Assembly (NCBI GenBank): GCA_039178805.1
Contig: JBCDFC010000017.1
Coordinates: 1 to 33,421 of the forward strand
DNA: 33,421 nucleotides
Reading direction: 5' to 3'
Origin: Thermohalobaculum sp039178805
Lineage (GTDB): Bacteria > Pseudomonadota > Alphaproteobacteria > Rhodobacterales > Rhodobacteraceae
The position numbers and the translations under genes are program-made. Shown one piece after another: positions 7,075-14,504 of this stretch (within the stretch, counting starts at the first letter, position 1; every line of letters starts with the position of its first letter). Below the pieces are notes generated by a model. The model saw only the letters and a program-made list of their open reading frames with translations. It was not told the DNA's origin and did not search any database.

Positions 7075-8196
7075 ATGAATATGATCGCCCCCGCCATCGC
7101 CGCCGAAGCGGCGACCGAGGACGCGGACCTGCAGGACGCGCCGAGTAGAGCAGAGGCTGAAGCAGCACTCGACGTGCTGAAACGTCTGGCGCAGACGGAG
7201 CCGGAAGAAGCCGCTGCGCTCGGTCTTTCGTCGCTTGCTGCGCTGCGCCCGGGCGGGGACGGGGCGCTGAGCCGGGAGTATCCGGAAACCTTTACGCCGG
7301 ACGACGCCTACAAATCCAGCATGCCCGACCTGCAGAACGGGCCTTCGAGCCTGATCAAGGGCGCGCGCACTGGCATCCAGCATGTGGGGATCTCGAACTT
7401 CCGGTTGCCCCTTGCCGTCCGCAGGCGCGAGGGCGGTGCTCATACGCTTGAGACGTCGGTTACCGGGTCGGTCAGCCTGGCGGCGACCAAGAAGGGCATC
7501 AACATGAGCCGGATCATGCGGTCCTTCTACTCGCATGCCGGAGAGAGCTTCGATTTCGAGCGGATCGAAGGGGTGCTGGAAAGCTACCTCAAGGATCTTG
7601 AGAGCGGCGATGCGCGGGTGCAGCTTCGCTTCCGCTACCCGATCATGCGGCCGTCGCTGCGGTCGGGGCTTGCGGGGTATCAGTATTACGACGTCGCCTT
7701 TGAGACGGTCCGAATGGCCGAGCGGACGCTACGGGTGATCCATCTCGATTACGTGTATTCCTCGACCTGCCCGTGCTCATTGGAGCTGTCGGAGCATGCG
7801 CGGCTCGTGCGAGGGCAGATCGCAACACCGCACTCTCAGCGTTCGGTCGCGCGGATCTCGGTGGCGCTTGAGCCGGGGGCGGCGCTGTGGATCGAGGATC
7901 TCGTCGAGCTGTGCACTGGCGCCATCCCGACTGAGACGCAGGTGATGGTGAAGCGCGAGGATGAGCAGGCCTTTGCCGAACTCAACGGTGCCAATCCGAT
8001 CTTTGTCGAGGACGCCGTGCGCCTTCTGTGCGAAGCGCTGGAGACGGATGGGCGCGTCGGCGATTTCAGGGTGGTGGCGAGCCATCAAGAGTCGCTCCAC
8101 TCCCATGATGCGGTCTCGGTGCTGACGCGGGGCGAAACTTTCGCGCAGGAGAGCATCGATCCCCAGCTCTTCGCCTCGCTCTACCACATAGGCTGA
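7075..8196 (+). CDS. folE2: GTP cyclohydrolase FolE2 (type IB)
   Basis: 373 residues. It converts GTP to 7,8-dihydroneopterin triphosphate, the first step of folate (and queuosine) synthesis, with broader metal use than zinc-dependent FolE. The T-fold signature STCPCS (231-236) holds the active-site Cys234, and HSQR (253-256) supplies the conserved histidine. GIQHVGISNFRLPL opens the catalytic domain at about residue 100. The first ~70 residues are an acidic, alanine-rich extension with little conservation expected. The ATG at 7075 follows AGGA by seven bases. The leader carries a candidate riboswitch; many folE2 genes elsewhere are Zur-controlled, but I saw no convincing Zur box. Confidence 0.95.
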   Translation: MNMIAPAIAAEAATEDADLQDAPSRAEAEAALDVLKRLAQTEPEEAAALGLSSLAALRPGGDGALSREYPETFTPDDAYKSSMPDLQNGPSSLIKGARTGIQHVGISNFRLPLAVRRREGGAHTLETSVTGSVSLAATKKGINMSRIMRSFYSHAGESFDFERIEGVLESYLKDLESGDARVQLRFRYPIMRPSLRSGLAGYQYYDVAFETVRMAERTLRVIHLDYVYSSTCPCSLELSEHARLVRGQIATPHSQRSVARISVALEPGAALWIEDLVELCTGAIPTETQVMVKREDEQAFAELNGANPIFVEDAVRLLCEALETDGRVGDFRVVASHQESLHSHDAVSVLTRGETFAQESIDPQLFASLYHIG

Positions 8197-8206
8197 GGCG
8201 GTGGGT

Positions 8207-8224
8207 GGGCCGGCTCGCCGGCCC
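8207..8224. terminator. GC-rich hairpin between convergent folE2 and azoR
   Basis: GGGCCGG (8207-8213) and CCGGCCC (8218-8224) form a perfect seven-pair stem with a CTCG loop in the 34-base gap between the two convergent stop codons. No T-run follows on either strand, so it is not a classical intrinsic terminator, but position and stability suggest a transcript end or 3' protection role for both genes. Confidence 0.5.
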
Positions 8225-8230
8225 TCACCC

Positions 8231-8812
8231 CTACGCGGCGAGCTTGGCGACCTTTTCCTTCGCCACTTCGACGGCATCGCCGCGCACCATCTGGCGGTCG
8301 GCGGGGATCACCTCGACATCCGTGATACCGATGAAGCCCAGGATGTGCCGCAACCAGGGCGTGGCAAAGTCAATGCTGCTATCGACCTCCGTGCCTCCCG
8401 ACGCCACGACGATGACCGCCCGCTTACCGCTCAGTAGTCCGACGGGGCCATCCTCAGTGTACTGAAAGGTCCGCCGGGCACGGGTGACGAGATCGATCCA
8501 AGCCTTAAAGGCCGCCGGCACACCGAAATTGTAAACCGGGACACCGATGACGAGCGTGTCCGAGGCCTCGATCTCGCCGATCAGCTTGTCGGAGAGTGTC
8601 AGTGCAGCGCGCTGCTCGTCACTCCGATCCTCGTCGGGCGTGAAATTCGCACCGATCCAGGTTTCGTCGATCAAGGGAAGGCCGTCCGCCAGATCGCGGC
8701 GGATGACACGACCGCCGAGCCGCTCGACCACGGCGGCGCTCAGCGCTCGGCTCGTGCTGCCGTCGCGGCGCATGCTGGCATCGATATGCAGGATCGTCTT
8801 GGCATCGCTCAT
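8231..8812 (-). CDS. azoR: FMN-dependent NADH-azoreductase
   Basis: 193-residue flavodoxin-fold quinone/azo reductase of the AzoR (AcpD) family, which performs two-electron reduction of quinones and azo dyes using NADH and FMN. The N-terminal strand (KTILHIDASMR) and the FMN-contact block PVYNFGVPAAFKAWID (92-107) are diagnostic, as is VVASGGTE near residue 150. The open frame extends upstream to 9070, but the start is set at ATG 8812 because GGGAGAGA precedes it by about six bases and the family begins here. It is divergent from a LysR regulator gene 132 bases away, the classical arrangement for a regulator and its target. Confidence 0.93.
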   Translation of the reverse strand: MSDAKTILHIDASMRRDGSTSRALSAAVVERLGGRVIRRDLADGLPLIDETWIGANFTPDEDRSDEQRAALTLSDKLIGEIEASDTLVIGVPVYNFGVPAAFKAWIDLVTRARRTFQYTEDGPVGLLSGKRAVIVVASGGTEVDSSIDFATPWLRHILGFIGITDVEVIPADRQMVRGDAVEVAKEKVAKLAA

Positions 8813-8944
8813 CAGATCTCTCCCGTGGTGTGTCGTGCGGCAACTCCGCGCTTCGATTGGGAGGAGGTAACGCTTGAAGAGGAGTGGTGCATGAGCATTT
8901 GAAAGAGTAGAGAATTGCCGGCGAGAGAATAATTGGGAACCTCT

Positions 8945-9883
8945 ATGGATCGCTTTGAGGACATGCGTTGCTTCATCCATGTCGTGGACCACGGCAGCGT
9001 CACACGGGCAGCAGAAACGCTTTCGATTGCGCCGTCGGCGGTGTCGCGTCGTATCAAGGAACTTGAGCACAGGCTTGGTGTACAGTTGTTGGCGCGTACG
9101 ACACGCCGGATGAAGCTGACCGATGCCGGCCGGACATTTTACGACCGTTCATTGCGTATCCTGGCCGATGTCGAGGAGGCCGAGGGCGAGGTTTCGGACG
9201 CGTCGCGGGCGCTGACGGGACCGCTCAGACTGGCAGCACCACTCGACTTCGGCACCCAGCATCTTGCACCGATTCTGAATGATTTCGTTTCAGAACACTC
9301 GGCGCTGACACTGGACCTCGATCTCTCCGACCGGATGACGGATCTCGTTGGCGAAGGGTTCGATCTGGCCCTTCGGATCGGCGCGTTGCGGGACAGCTCT
9401 CTGATTGCGCGCAAACTTGCGGATATCAGCACCCATGTCCTGGCATCACCCGCTTTTCTCGAACGCCATGGTACACCAGCGACACCCGAGGGCATGACCG
9501 ATTGGCCAGCGCTCGCCTATTCCGGTTCGGAGCGGGCCGACATCTGGCGTTTCACCGATCCGGATGGTGAGCCGGGCTCCGTGCAGATGCAAATACGGGT
9601 GCGGGCGAACAATGGCAGCGTGCTGATCAGTGCGGCGGAGGAGGGTTTGGGCGTGACGATGCAGCCAGCCTTTATCGCCTCACGGGCACTGGATGCCGGT
9701 ACGCTTCTAGAAGTGCTGCCGGCCTATGAGTGGCCCGGTCTTTCCCTTTACGCCGTGTATCCGCAGACACGGCATCTCTCCGCCAAGGCCCGGGCGTTGA
9801 TCGACTATCTGCGCATGAGGCTCAGCGGCGCGCGCGCCGTTTGGGACCGCGCCCCTGCGTCTGGCCCCGCGTTCGGCCGTTAG
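8945..9883 (+). CDS. LysR-family transcriptional regulator
   Basis: 312 residues: a winged helix-turn-helix at about 1-60 (HGSVTRAAETLSIAPSAVSRRIKELEHRLGVQLL) and a periplasmic-binding-protein-like effector domain from about residue 90. The sequence is typical of the large LysR group regulating reductases and aldehyde/quinone responses. A TTG start at 8933 would add four residues, but ATG 8945 gives the standard MDRFEDMRCF opening. The gene is divergent from azoR, so azoR is the likely target, with a quinone-like or oxidative inducer. Its last 62 bases overlap the end of the convergent AAC(3)-family gene. Confidence 0.94.
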   Translation: MDRFEDMRCFIHVVDHGSVTRAAETLSIAPSAVSRRIKELEHRLGVQLLARTTRRMKLTDAGRTFYDRSLRILADVEEAEGEVSDASRALTGPLRLAAPLDFGTQHLAPILNDFVSEHSALTLDLDLSDRMTDLVGEGFDLALRIGALRDSSLIARKLADISTHVLASPAFLERHGTPATPEGMTDWPALAYSGSERADIWRFTDPDGEPGSVQMQIRVRANNGSVLISAAEEGLGVTMQPAFIASRALDAGTLLEVLPAYEWPGLSLYAVYPQTRHLSAKARALIDYLRMRLSGARAVWDRAPASGPAFGR

Positions 9884-10799
9884 CGTTCGGGAACAAGTTG
9901 GTCGGTACATCCCGCTCCACCACGCGGCCATGGGCTGCAAGCTCTGCCGCGATGATGGGTGCTGCGGTCACAAGCAGATCGTCGAACGGGATCAGACGCG
10001 AGTCCGCCGTGCCGACCTTGCCGCGGCGCATGCTCGGATGCTGATCGAGCGTCGAGCCAACCGCGTCGAACAAGCCTTCGCGGTCCTCGGCGACGTCGCG
10101 CGCGTGCATCCAGCGCGGCTCCTCCCGCGTGAGATCCTTGTAGCGCAGCACGCGGAGGCGACGGTGGCGGGCAATGGTCTCGGCCGTGTGAAGGGCAGAG
10201 CAACGCGCCCATCCTGAGCCGAGCATCAAGACCTTCGCACGACCCGTCTCCAACAGTTGACCGAACGGGCCCTCGAGCCCGAAGGCCCAGTCCCGCGGGT
10301 GATGGGCGACGATGTCGCGTGCGCCCGGGCCGAGGGCCGTGAGCGAATGCACGGGGTGCCGGCTGCGCACGACACCGGGCCAAGAGCGGAAGGTCTCAGC
10401 CAACGCGCCGAGATGGTGGCAGCTCGAATACGTGGGATCGAAACCGCGAACCTCCTGCTCGATGCGCGCGCAGTCGGCGGGATCCACGTCATGCGGCAGC
10501 TCAGGCATCAGGGCGTCGCGGGTAAAGGCCGGCATCATGATCAGGCCCGGATTGCCAACGGCCCCGATCAGCGCCTCGATTACACCGCGGGCCCCGCCCA
10601 GCACATCCCCCACACGGCGCATCGAGCAATGCACGACGAGCGCATCGCCTTCGATCACGCCGAGCCGTTCGAGGTGCTCGCGGAGCGTCGTTGCGCCGAT
10701 GGGTAGCGGTTGGCGGCGCGCGCGCTTGCCGCGACGTTGATCAGCCGATGACGGCTCAGAGGCCACCACTTTGCTCCGATCGTGTGTGTCCAGGCTCAT
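9822..10799 (-). CDS. AAC(3)-family N-acetyltransferase
   Basis: 325 residues of the aminoglycoside 3-N-acetyltransferase fold (Antibiotic_NAT). Landmarks are DALVVHCSMRRVG (52-64, matching VHASLxxIG of AAC(3)), RSRHPVHSLTALGPGARDI (145-163) and SALHTAETIA (201-210). The family includes both resistance enzymes and chromosomal enzymes with other amine substrates such as FrbF-like acyltransferases and YokD. Nothing here proves drug resistance. The first ~30 residues (QRRGKRARR) and the C-terminal tail (GRTRGQTQGRGPKRRARR) are basic and outside the fold. ATG 10799 is preferred over GTG 10811, with GGTGG about nine bases upstream. The last 62 bases overlap the LysR gene tail to tail. Confidence 0.88.
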   Translation of the reverse strand: MSLDTHDRSKVVASEPSSADQRRGKRARRQPLPIGATTLREHLERLGVIEGDALVVHCSMRRVGDVLGGARGVIEALIGAVGNPGLIMMPAFTRDALMPELPHDVDPADCARIEQEVRGFDPTYSSCHHLGALAETFRSWPGVVRSRHPVHSLTALGPGARDIVAHHPRDWAFGLEGPFGQLLETGRAKVLMLGSGWARCSALHTAETIARHRRLRVLRYKDLTREEPRWMHARDVAEDREGLFDAVGSTLDQHPSMRRGKVGTADSRLIPFDDLLVTAAPIIAAELAAHGRVVERDVPTNLFPNANGRTRGQTQGRGPKRRARR

Positions 10800-10944
10800 T
10801 CGACAGGCCACCCTTGGTGAAATGCGGCATATTCAAGGCAAAACAAAGGCAGGAAACAATGTGGCAGGCAAGTATTCTCTTTTCGGCACGCCTCGATACG
10901 GCACGCGACCGAAACTGGGAAAATCCTTGTGAGATATCAGTTTC

Positions 10945-11937
10945 TTACTGCTCAGGCTCCGCCTCCTCGGCCGTGTCGGCCGCAGACTGCGGCATTGAGA
11001 ACCAGGCAAGAATGTGGCGCAACAGCGGCTCTGTGGTCCGGTTCTGATCGCGATGCAACACGAGGGCGAGTTCTGCCTCGTCGTTGCAATCCTGCCAGCT
11101 TAGCCCGTCATGGCCCGCTGGCAGACCGCCAGACAACGGCGCACTTTCTCCGCAACCATTGGCTTCGCGGGCAAGCTCAAGATGCGCCTCGATGGGCTGC
11201 GCCGTCGCGCCGTCCCCGTCGTTCTCCAGCGCCTCGGTCAATGGCCATCCGTCGGCAGCGGGCGCATGAACATGCATCAGCCGCATCGGACCGGCACAGT
11301 CCTCCGGCAAACTGCCCCAGAAGCCGCCATTCCTCGGGACGAAGGCATTGGCCAGTTCCGGGCTGAGGCAGGCGGCCTCCCAGGTCAGCGACCCGCCGAG
11401 ACCATGACCGGTGATCAGGACCCGTTCGCGGTCGATGCCATGGCGACGCTCCGCATCGGCGAGCACCGTTTCCAGGAAGCTGATCTCGTCGCGGCCACCC
11501 GATTCCGTGCCTGTGAGCCGCCAGCTCGATGCAGCACTGCCATCGGCGAAGCGCTGCGTTAGGCCGACCGGAACGATCAAGGCATGCTCGCCTGCGAGCA
11601 CCGTGGCGCGGAGCACCGGGTCATCGGCGAGGACGGCTGCGTCTTCGCCGGCGTTGTGCAGGAGGAGGACGACGGGATGAGGCCCTTCTCCGTCCGGCAG
11701 ACGGACATGGTAGCGCCCGCTCGTCAGCACACAGCCCGCTTGATCGCAGGCCTGCTCGTTGGGTCCGACATCGGAGGTCGATGCGGTTTCGTCGGGCGTC
11801 GGCTCTTCGGGCGTCGCTGCGGCGACCACCGGCGCGTCCTGCGCAGTCGCCGCGACCACGCCCACAGCCGCAAACACCGCTGCAAGCGCCGCAGCCAGCG
11901 CCGTGCGGCCCAGCATATCCTTCGTGCTCACCCTCAT
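10945..11937 (-). CDS. Exported alpha/beta-hydrolase-like protein lacking the nucleophile serine
   Basis: 330 residues from ATG 11937, which has a G-run (GGGGGG) about four bases upstream. The frame continues upstream to 12021, but that would bury the signal peptide. Residues 1-32 form a Sec-type signal (hydrophobic run LAAALAAVFAAVGVVAA, likely cleavage after ATA). A Thr/Pro/Asp/Glu-rich linker follows to about residue 60. The rest resembles the esterase/polyhydroxybutyrate-depolymerase (LpqC-like) branch: VVLLLHNAGEDA, a DEISFLETVL stretch and the elbow region ITGHGLGGSLTWEAAC. The expected GxSxG reads Gly177-His-Gly179-Leu-Gly181, so the nucleophile is glycine. It follows phaC by 123 bases on the same strand. 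Probably a non-catalytic or altered member. Confidence 0.85.
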   Translation of the reverse strand: MRVSTKDMLGRTALAAALAAVFAAVGVVAATAQDAPVVAAATPEEPTPDETASTSDVGPNEQACDQAGCVLTSGRYHVRLPDGEGPHPVVLLLHNAGEDAAVLADDPVLRATVLAGEHALIVPVGLTQRFADGSAASSWRLTGTESGGRDEISFLETVLADAERRHGIDRERVLITGHGLGGSLTWEAACLSPELANAFVPRNGGFWGSLPEDCAGPMRLMHVHAPAADGWPLTEALENDGDGATAQPIEAHLELAREANGCGESAPLSGGLPAGHDGLSWQDCNDEAELALVLHRDQNRTTEPLLRHILAWFSMPQSAADTAEEAEPEQ

Positions 11938-12060
11938 GTCCCCCCGGTCATGATCGATTGGCCAGCCTGGTCCCGCGTCGAGGCAGTAGGCAAGGCGTTC
12001 CCCCAAACGCCTGTGAAGCACCTATGCGCCTCGCCCCCGGACCGCGCTGCGACCTATCGT

Positions 12061-13869
12061 TCAGGCGGTCGCAGCCTTTTTGCGAACATACCGGCCAGGT
12101 GCCGGCTCGATCTGGCCGAGCACGGCCCCGGGCTCGCACGCCGGAACGTCCGGACCGGCATGCTTGCCGAGCCAGGCGTCCCAATCGCCCCACCAGGAGC
12201 CAGCCGTCTCTGTCGTACCCTCGCGCCATGCCTCTAGCGTGTCCCCTTTGAGGCCTGCCTTGGTCCAGTACTGGTACTTCCCCGCCGCCGGGGGATTAAC
12301 CACACCCGCAATGTGCCCGGACCCCGCCAGCACGAATTTATGCGCGCGTCCGCCAAGCAATTTCGCGGCCCTGAAAGCACTCGCCGCAGGGGCAATGTGA
12401 TCTTCGACTGTGGCGACATGATAGCAGGGAAGTGTCACGGCCTTGGGGTCGAGCTTATGCCCGTCCAGCACAAGCTCGCCCTTCGCCAGTGCATCTTTGT
12501 TGTAGAATGTATCGAGATATTCGAGATGAACCTGCCCTGGCATCGCAGTCGAGTCCGAATTCCAGTAGAGCAGATCGAACGGGAAATTCTCTTTCCCGAG
12601 CAGGTAATTGTTGACGACAAAGCTCCATACTAAGTCGGACGAGCGCAGACAATTGAAGGCGTTGAACATGTTCTCGGACGATAGGAAGCCATGCTCCGCC
12701 ACGACCTGCCGAATATTGTTCAGCACTTCGTCATCGACGAAGGCGGCAAGCTCGCCCGCATCGGAGAAGTCGAGCTGCGCGGTAAAGAATGTGGCCGAGG
12801 CGATGCGGTCGTCGCCCGTCGCCGCCATGTGGCAGAGCGTGGTGCCGAGCATCGTGCCGCCGATACAGTAACCGACGATGTTGGCTTTGTCGGCGCCGGT
12901 TTCCTCGAGCGCTTTCTCGAGCCCGGTATAGACGCCCTTTTTCATATAGCTCGTCCAGGTCTCGTCCTTCTGCTCGGGCCCCGGATTGACCCAGGAGATG
13001 ACGAAGACCGTGTGTCCCTGAGCTACGAGCCAGCGGATCATCGATTTCTTCTCGTTCAAGTCGAGAATGTAGAATTTGTTGATCCAGGGTGGGACGAAGA
13101 GGAGCGGGCGCTTATGCACCGTCTCGGTTGACGGCGCATATTGGACGAGCTGCATCATCTCGTTCTCAAAGACGACCGAGCCCGGCGTCATGGCCATGTT
13201 GCCGCCCACATGGAAGGCTTCCATATCGGTCTGGCGAATGCGCAGATGCCCCTCGCCCATCTCGATGTCGCGCACGAGATGTTCGAGACCGCGCACGAGG
13301 TTCTCGCCTTTCTCCTCGATCGTCGCCTCGATCACATCGGGGTTGAGGGCGGGATAGTTCGAGGGGGCGTGCGCCTCGATGAAGTTCCTTACAACGAGAT
13401 CGAGCTTTTTGCGGTCCTTGGGCGAAAGCGCTTCAGCGCTGCGCACCTGGTCCTGCAGCCAGTCAGCGGTGAGGAGATACGACTGCTTGAGGTAGTCGAG
13501 CATGGGATTGTTGTCCCAGGCCTCGTGCTTGAAGCGCTTATCGCCGCGCTTCGCGGCCGTCTTTGGCCCGGCCTCGGCGTCGCCCAAGACCCGCTGCCAG
13601 GAGCGGAGCCAGAGATCCGTTTGCGCCGACCAGAAGCGCATGCTCGCCTCGATCGCAGTCTGCGGCCGGTCGAAATAGCCAAATGCGAGGCGCGCCATGG
13701 CGGGCGCAGTGTTGAGCGGATCGGGACGCAGGGTCGTGATATCGTCGATCGCGCGGTCCAGCGACTTCATCCAGACCCGCTGCGAACGCTCTGACAACGC
13801 CTGCAGGCGATCCGTGAGCGCCGGTGTCGTGGCGGCCGCCGCCGCCCCTTGCGTCTCGTCCTTGGCCAT
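12061..13869 (-). CDS. phaC: Class I poly(3-hydroxyalkanoate) synthase
   Basis: 602 residues, the class I length. It polymerises (R)-3-hydroxyacyl-CoA into storage polyester on granules. The lipase-like box is G-Y-C-I-G with nucleophile Cys335. Asp490 (ATVEDHIAP) and His519 (GSGHIAGVVNPP) complete the triad with spacing like that of the Ralstonia enzyme. The conserved tryptophan/proline-rich region LLFVPPWINKFYILDL is at 257-271. The N-terminal ~60 residues are variable, as usual. AAGGAGGAG lies six bases before the ATG. No phaA, phaB, phasin or phaR gene is within the window. The downstream hydrolase-like gene may be co-transcribed, and the small lipoprotein gene is divergent. Confidence 0.97.
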   Translation of the reverse strand: MAKDETQGAAAAATTPALTDRLQALSERSQRVWMKSLDRAIDDITTLRPDPLNTAPAMARLAFGYFDRPQTAIEASMRFWSAQTDLWLRSWQRVLGDAEAGPKTAAKRGDKRFKHEAWDNNPMLDYLKQSYLLTADWLQDQVRSAEALSPKDRKKLDLVVRNFIEAHAPSNYPALNPDVIEATIEEKGENLVRGLEHLVRDIEMGEGHLRIRQTDMEAFHVGGNMAMTPGSVVFENEMMQLVQYAPSTETVHKRPLLFVPPWINKFYILDLNEKKSMIRWLVAQGHTVFVISWVNPGPEQKDETWTSYMKKGVYTGLEKALEETGADKANIVGYCIGGTMLGTTLCHMAATGDDRIASATFFTAQLDFSDAGELAAFVDDEVLNNIRQVVAEHGFLSSENMFNAFNCLRSSDLVWSFVVNNYLLGKENFPFDLLYWNSDSTAMPGQVHLEYLDTFYNKDALAKGELVLDGHKLDPKAVTLPCYHVATVEDHIAPAASAFRAAKLLGGRAHKFVLAGSGHIAGVVNPPAAGKYQYWTKAGLKGDTLEAWREGTTETAGSWWGDWDAWLGKHAGPDVPACEPGAVLGQIEPAPGRYVRKKAATA

Positions 13870-13949
13870 CGGGCTCCTCCTTATGGCGCGGGGTCTGTGG
13901 CCCCGTCTTTCGGTGGCCGTGCCCGTTCTGCTGGCACCGGCTGCAGGCT

Positions 13950-13980
13950 CCGTGTATTCTTACACGGTCGAAGTCGACTT
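13950..13980. promoter_or_regulatory. Operator-like palindromes between phaC and lipoprotein gene
   Basis: CCGTGTATTCTTACACGG (13950-13967) is an inverted repeat with perfect six-base arms and a six-base spacer. AAGTCGACTT (13971-13980), a perfect 10-base palindrome, follows three bases later. Both lie in the divergent gap, about 80-110 bases from the phaC start and 23-53 bases from the lipoprotein start, a position fit for a regulator acting on either promoter. The binding protein is unknown; the sites do not obviously match a family I can name. Confidence 0.4.
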
Positions 13981-14002
13981 GATCTTTGTCAGGAACCCTA
14001 TC

Positions 14003-14308
14003 ATGCGGGTCGCTGCAATCGCCACAGCCGCACTGCCGATGTTGATTGCATCCTGCGGAACGGTTGAGCTTTTCGGGCTCTATGACGTGCCGGAGCAGCC
14101 CGAAACGGCGGATGCCCCTTGGCCGCGGCTTGTGGACGTACCGGAGGCGCCGCCTGTCGGAAGCTTCACGACGGAAGCACCAGATCCTGCGACAGGCGTC
14201 GCCCTACGCGTCGATCTTGAGACGGCCGCCGCGCAGCAGAATGCCGATGCGCGCAGGCTCGATGCTCCGGTGCTGACCGAAGCCGATCGCCGCGCTCTCG
14301 GGCGCTGA
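14003..14308 (+). CDS. Small predicted lipoprotein
   Basis: 101 residues from ATG 14003, preceded by AGGAA at eight bases. The N-terminus MRVAAIATAALPMLIASC is a lipoprotein signal with lipobox L-I-A-S-Cys18. The mature part is short, proline- and acid-rich (VPEQPETADAPWPRLVDVPEAPP) and ends in a helix-like stretch (TEADRRALGR). Asp at +2 is absent (Gly follows Cys), so outer-membrane sorting is likely. The frame stays open far upstream, but those residues lie opposite phaC and are not coding. I know no function. It is divergent from phaC and lies before the aminotransferase operon, without clear coupling to it. Confidence 0.82.
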   Translation: MRVAAIATAALPMLIASCGTVELFGLYDVPEQPETADAPWPRLVDVPEAPPVGSFTTEAPDPATGVALRVDLETAAAQQNADARRLDAPVLTEADRRALGR

Positions 14309-14427
14309 TCGGAAGCCGCCGCTCCGACGATCCTTCGGTAACCGCTGTTGAAACTGTCCGTATGTCTCGCTGGGCCTCCGATGCCGGATGACACGGTTTC
14401 TTGGGAGCCGATTGCTGACCCTTCGAC

Positions 14428-14446
14428 GCCCACCGTTTCGGTGGGC
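14428..14446 (+). other. Hairpin between lipoprotein and aminotransferase genes
   Basis: GCCCACCG and CGGTGGGC form a perfect eight-pair stem around a TTT loop, 120 bases after the lipoprotein stop and 58 bases before the aminotransferase ATG. No T-run follows, so it may be a weak terminator or a leader hairpin. Confidence 0.45.
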
Positions 14447-14504
14447 TGTCTGCCGCCTGGGGCCGTGGTATAGCCCGCCACCGAATGTTGCCGAGGCCGG
14501 AGCC

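Noticed and set aside
8880..8944. Specific LysR operator in the azoR-LysR gap
   Set aside because: AGAGAAT occurs twice and an AATTG dyad is present, but no single T-N11-A dyad stood out enough to call a site.
8813..9070. N-terminal extension of AzoR
   Set aside because: The upstream frame encodes basic, low-quality sequence and overlaps the divergent LysR gene. ATG 8812 has a strong Shine-Dalgarno and matches the family start.
9822..10799. Acquired aminoglycoside resistance gene
   Set aside because: No mobile element, integron or change in base composition is seen around it. The family also contains chromosomal enzymes with other substrates.
13697..14002. Long upstream extension of the lipoprotein gene
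   Set aside because: The extension is antisense to phaC and would hide the clear lipobox signal beginning at ATG 14003.
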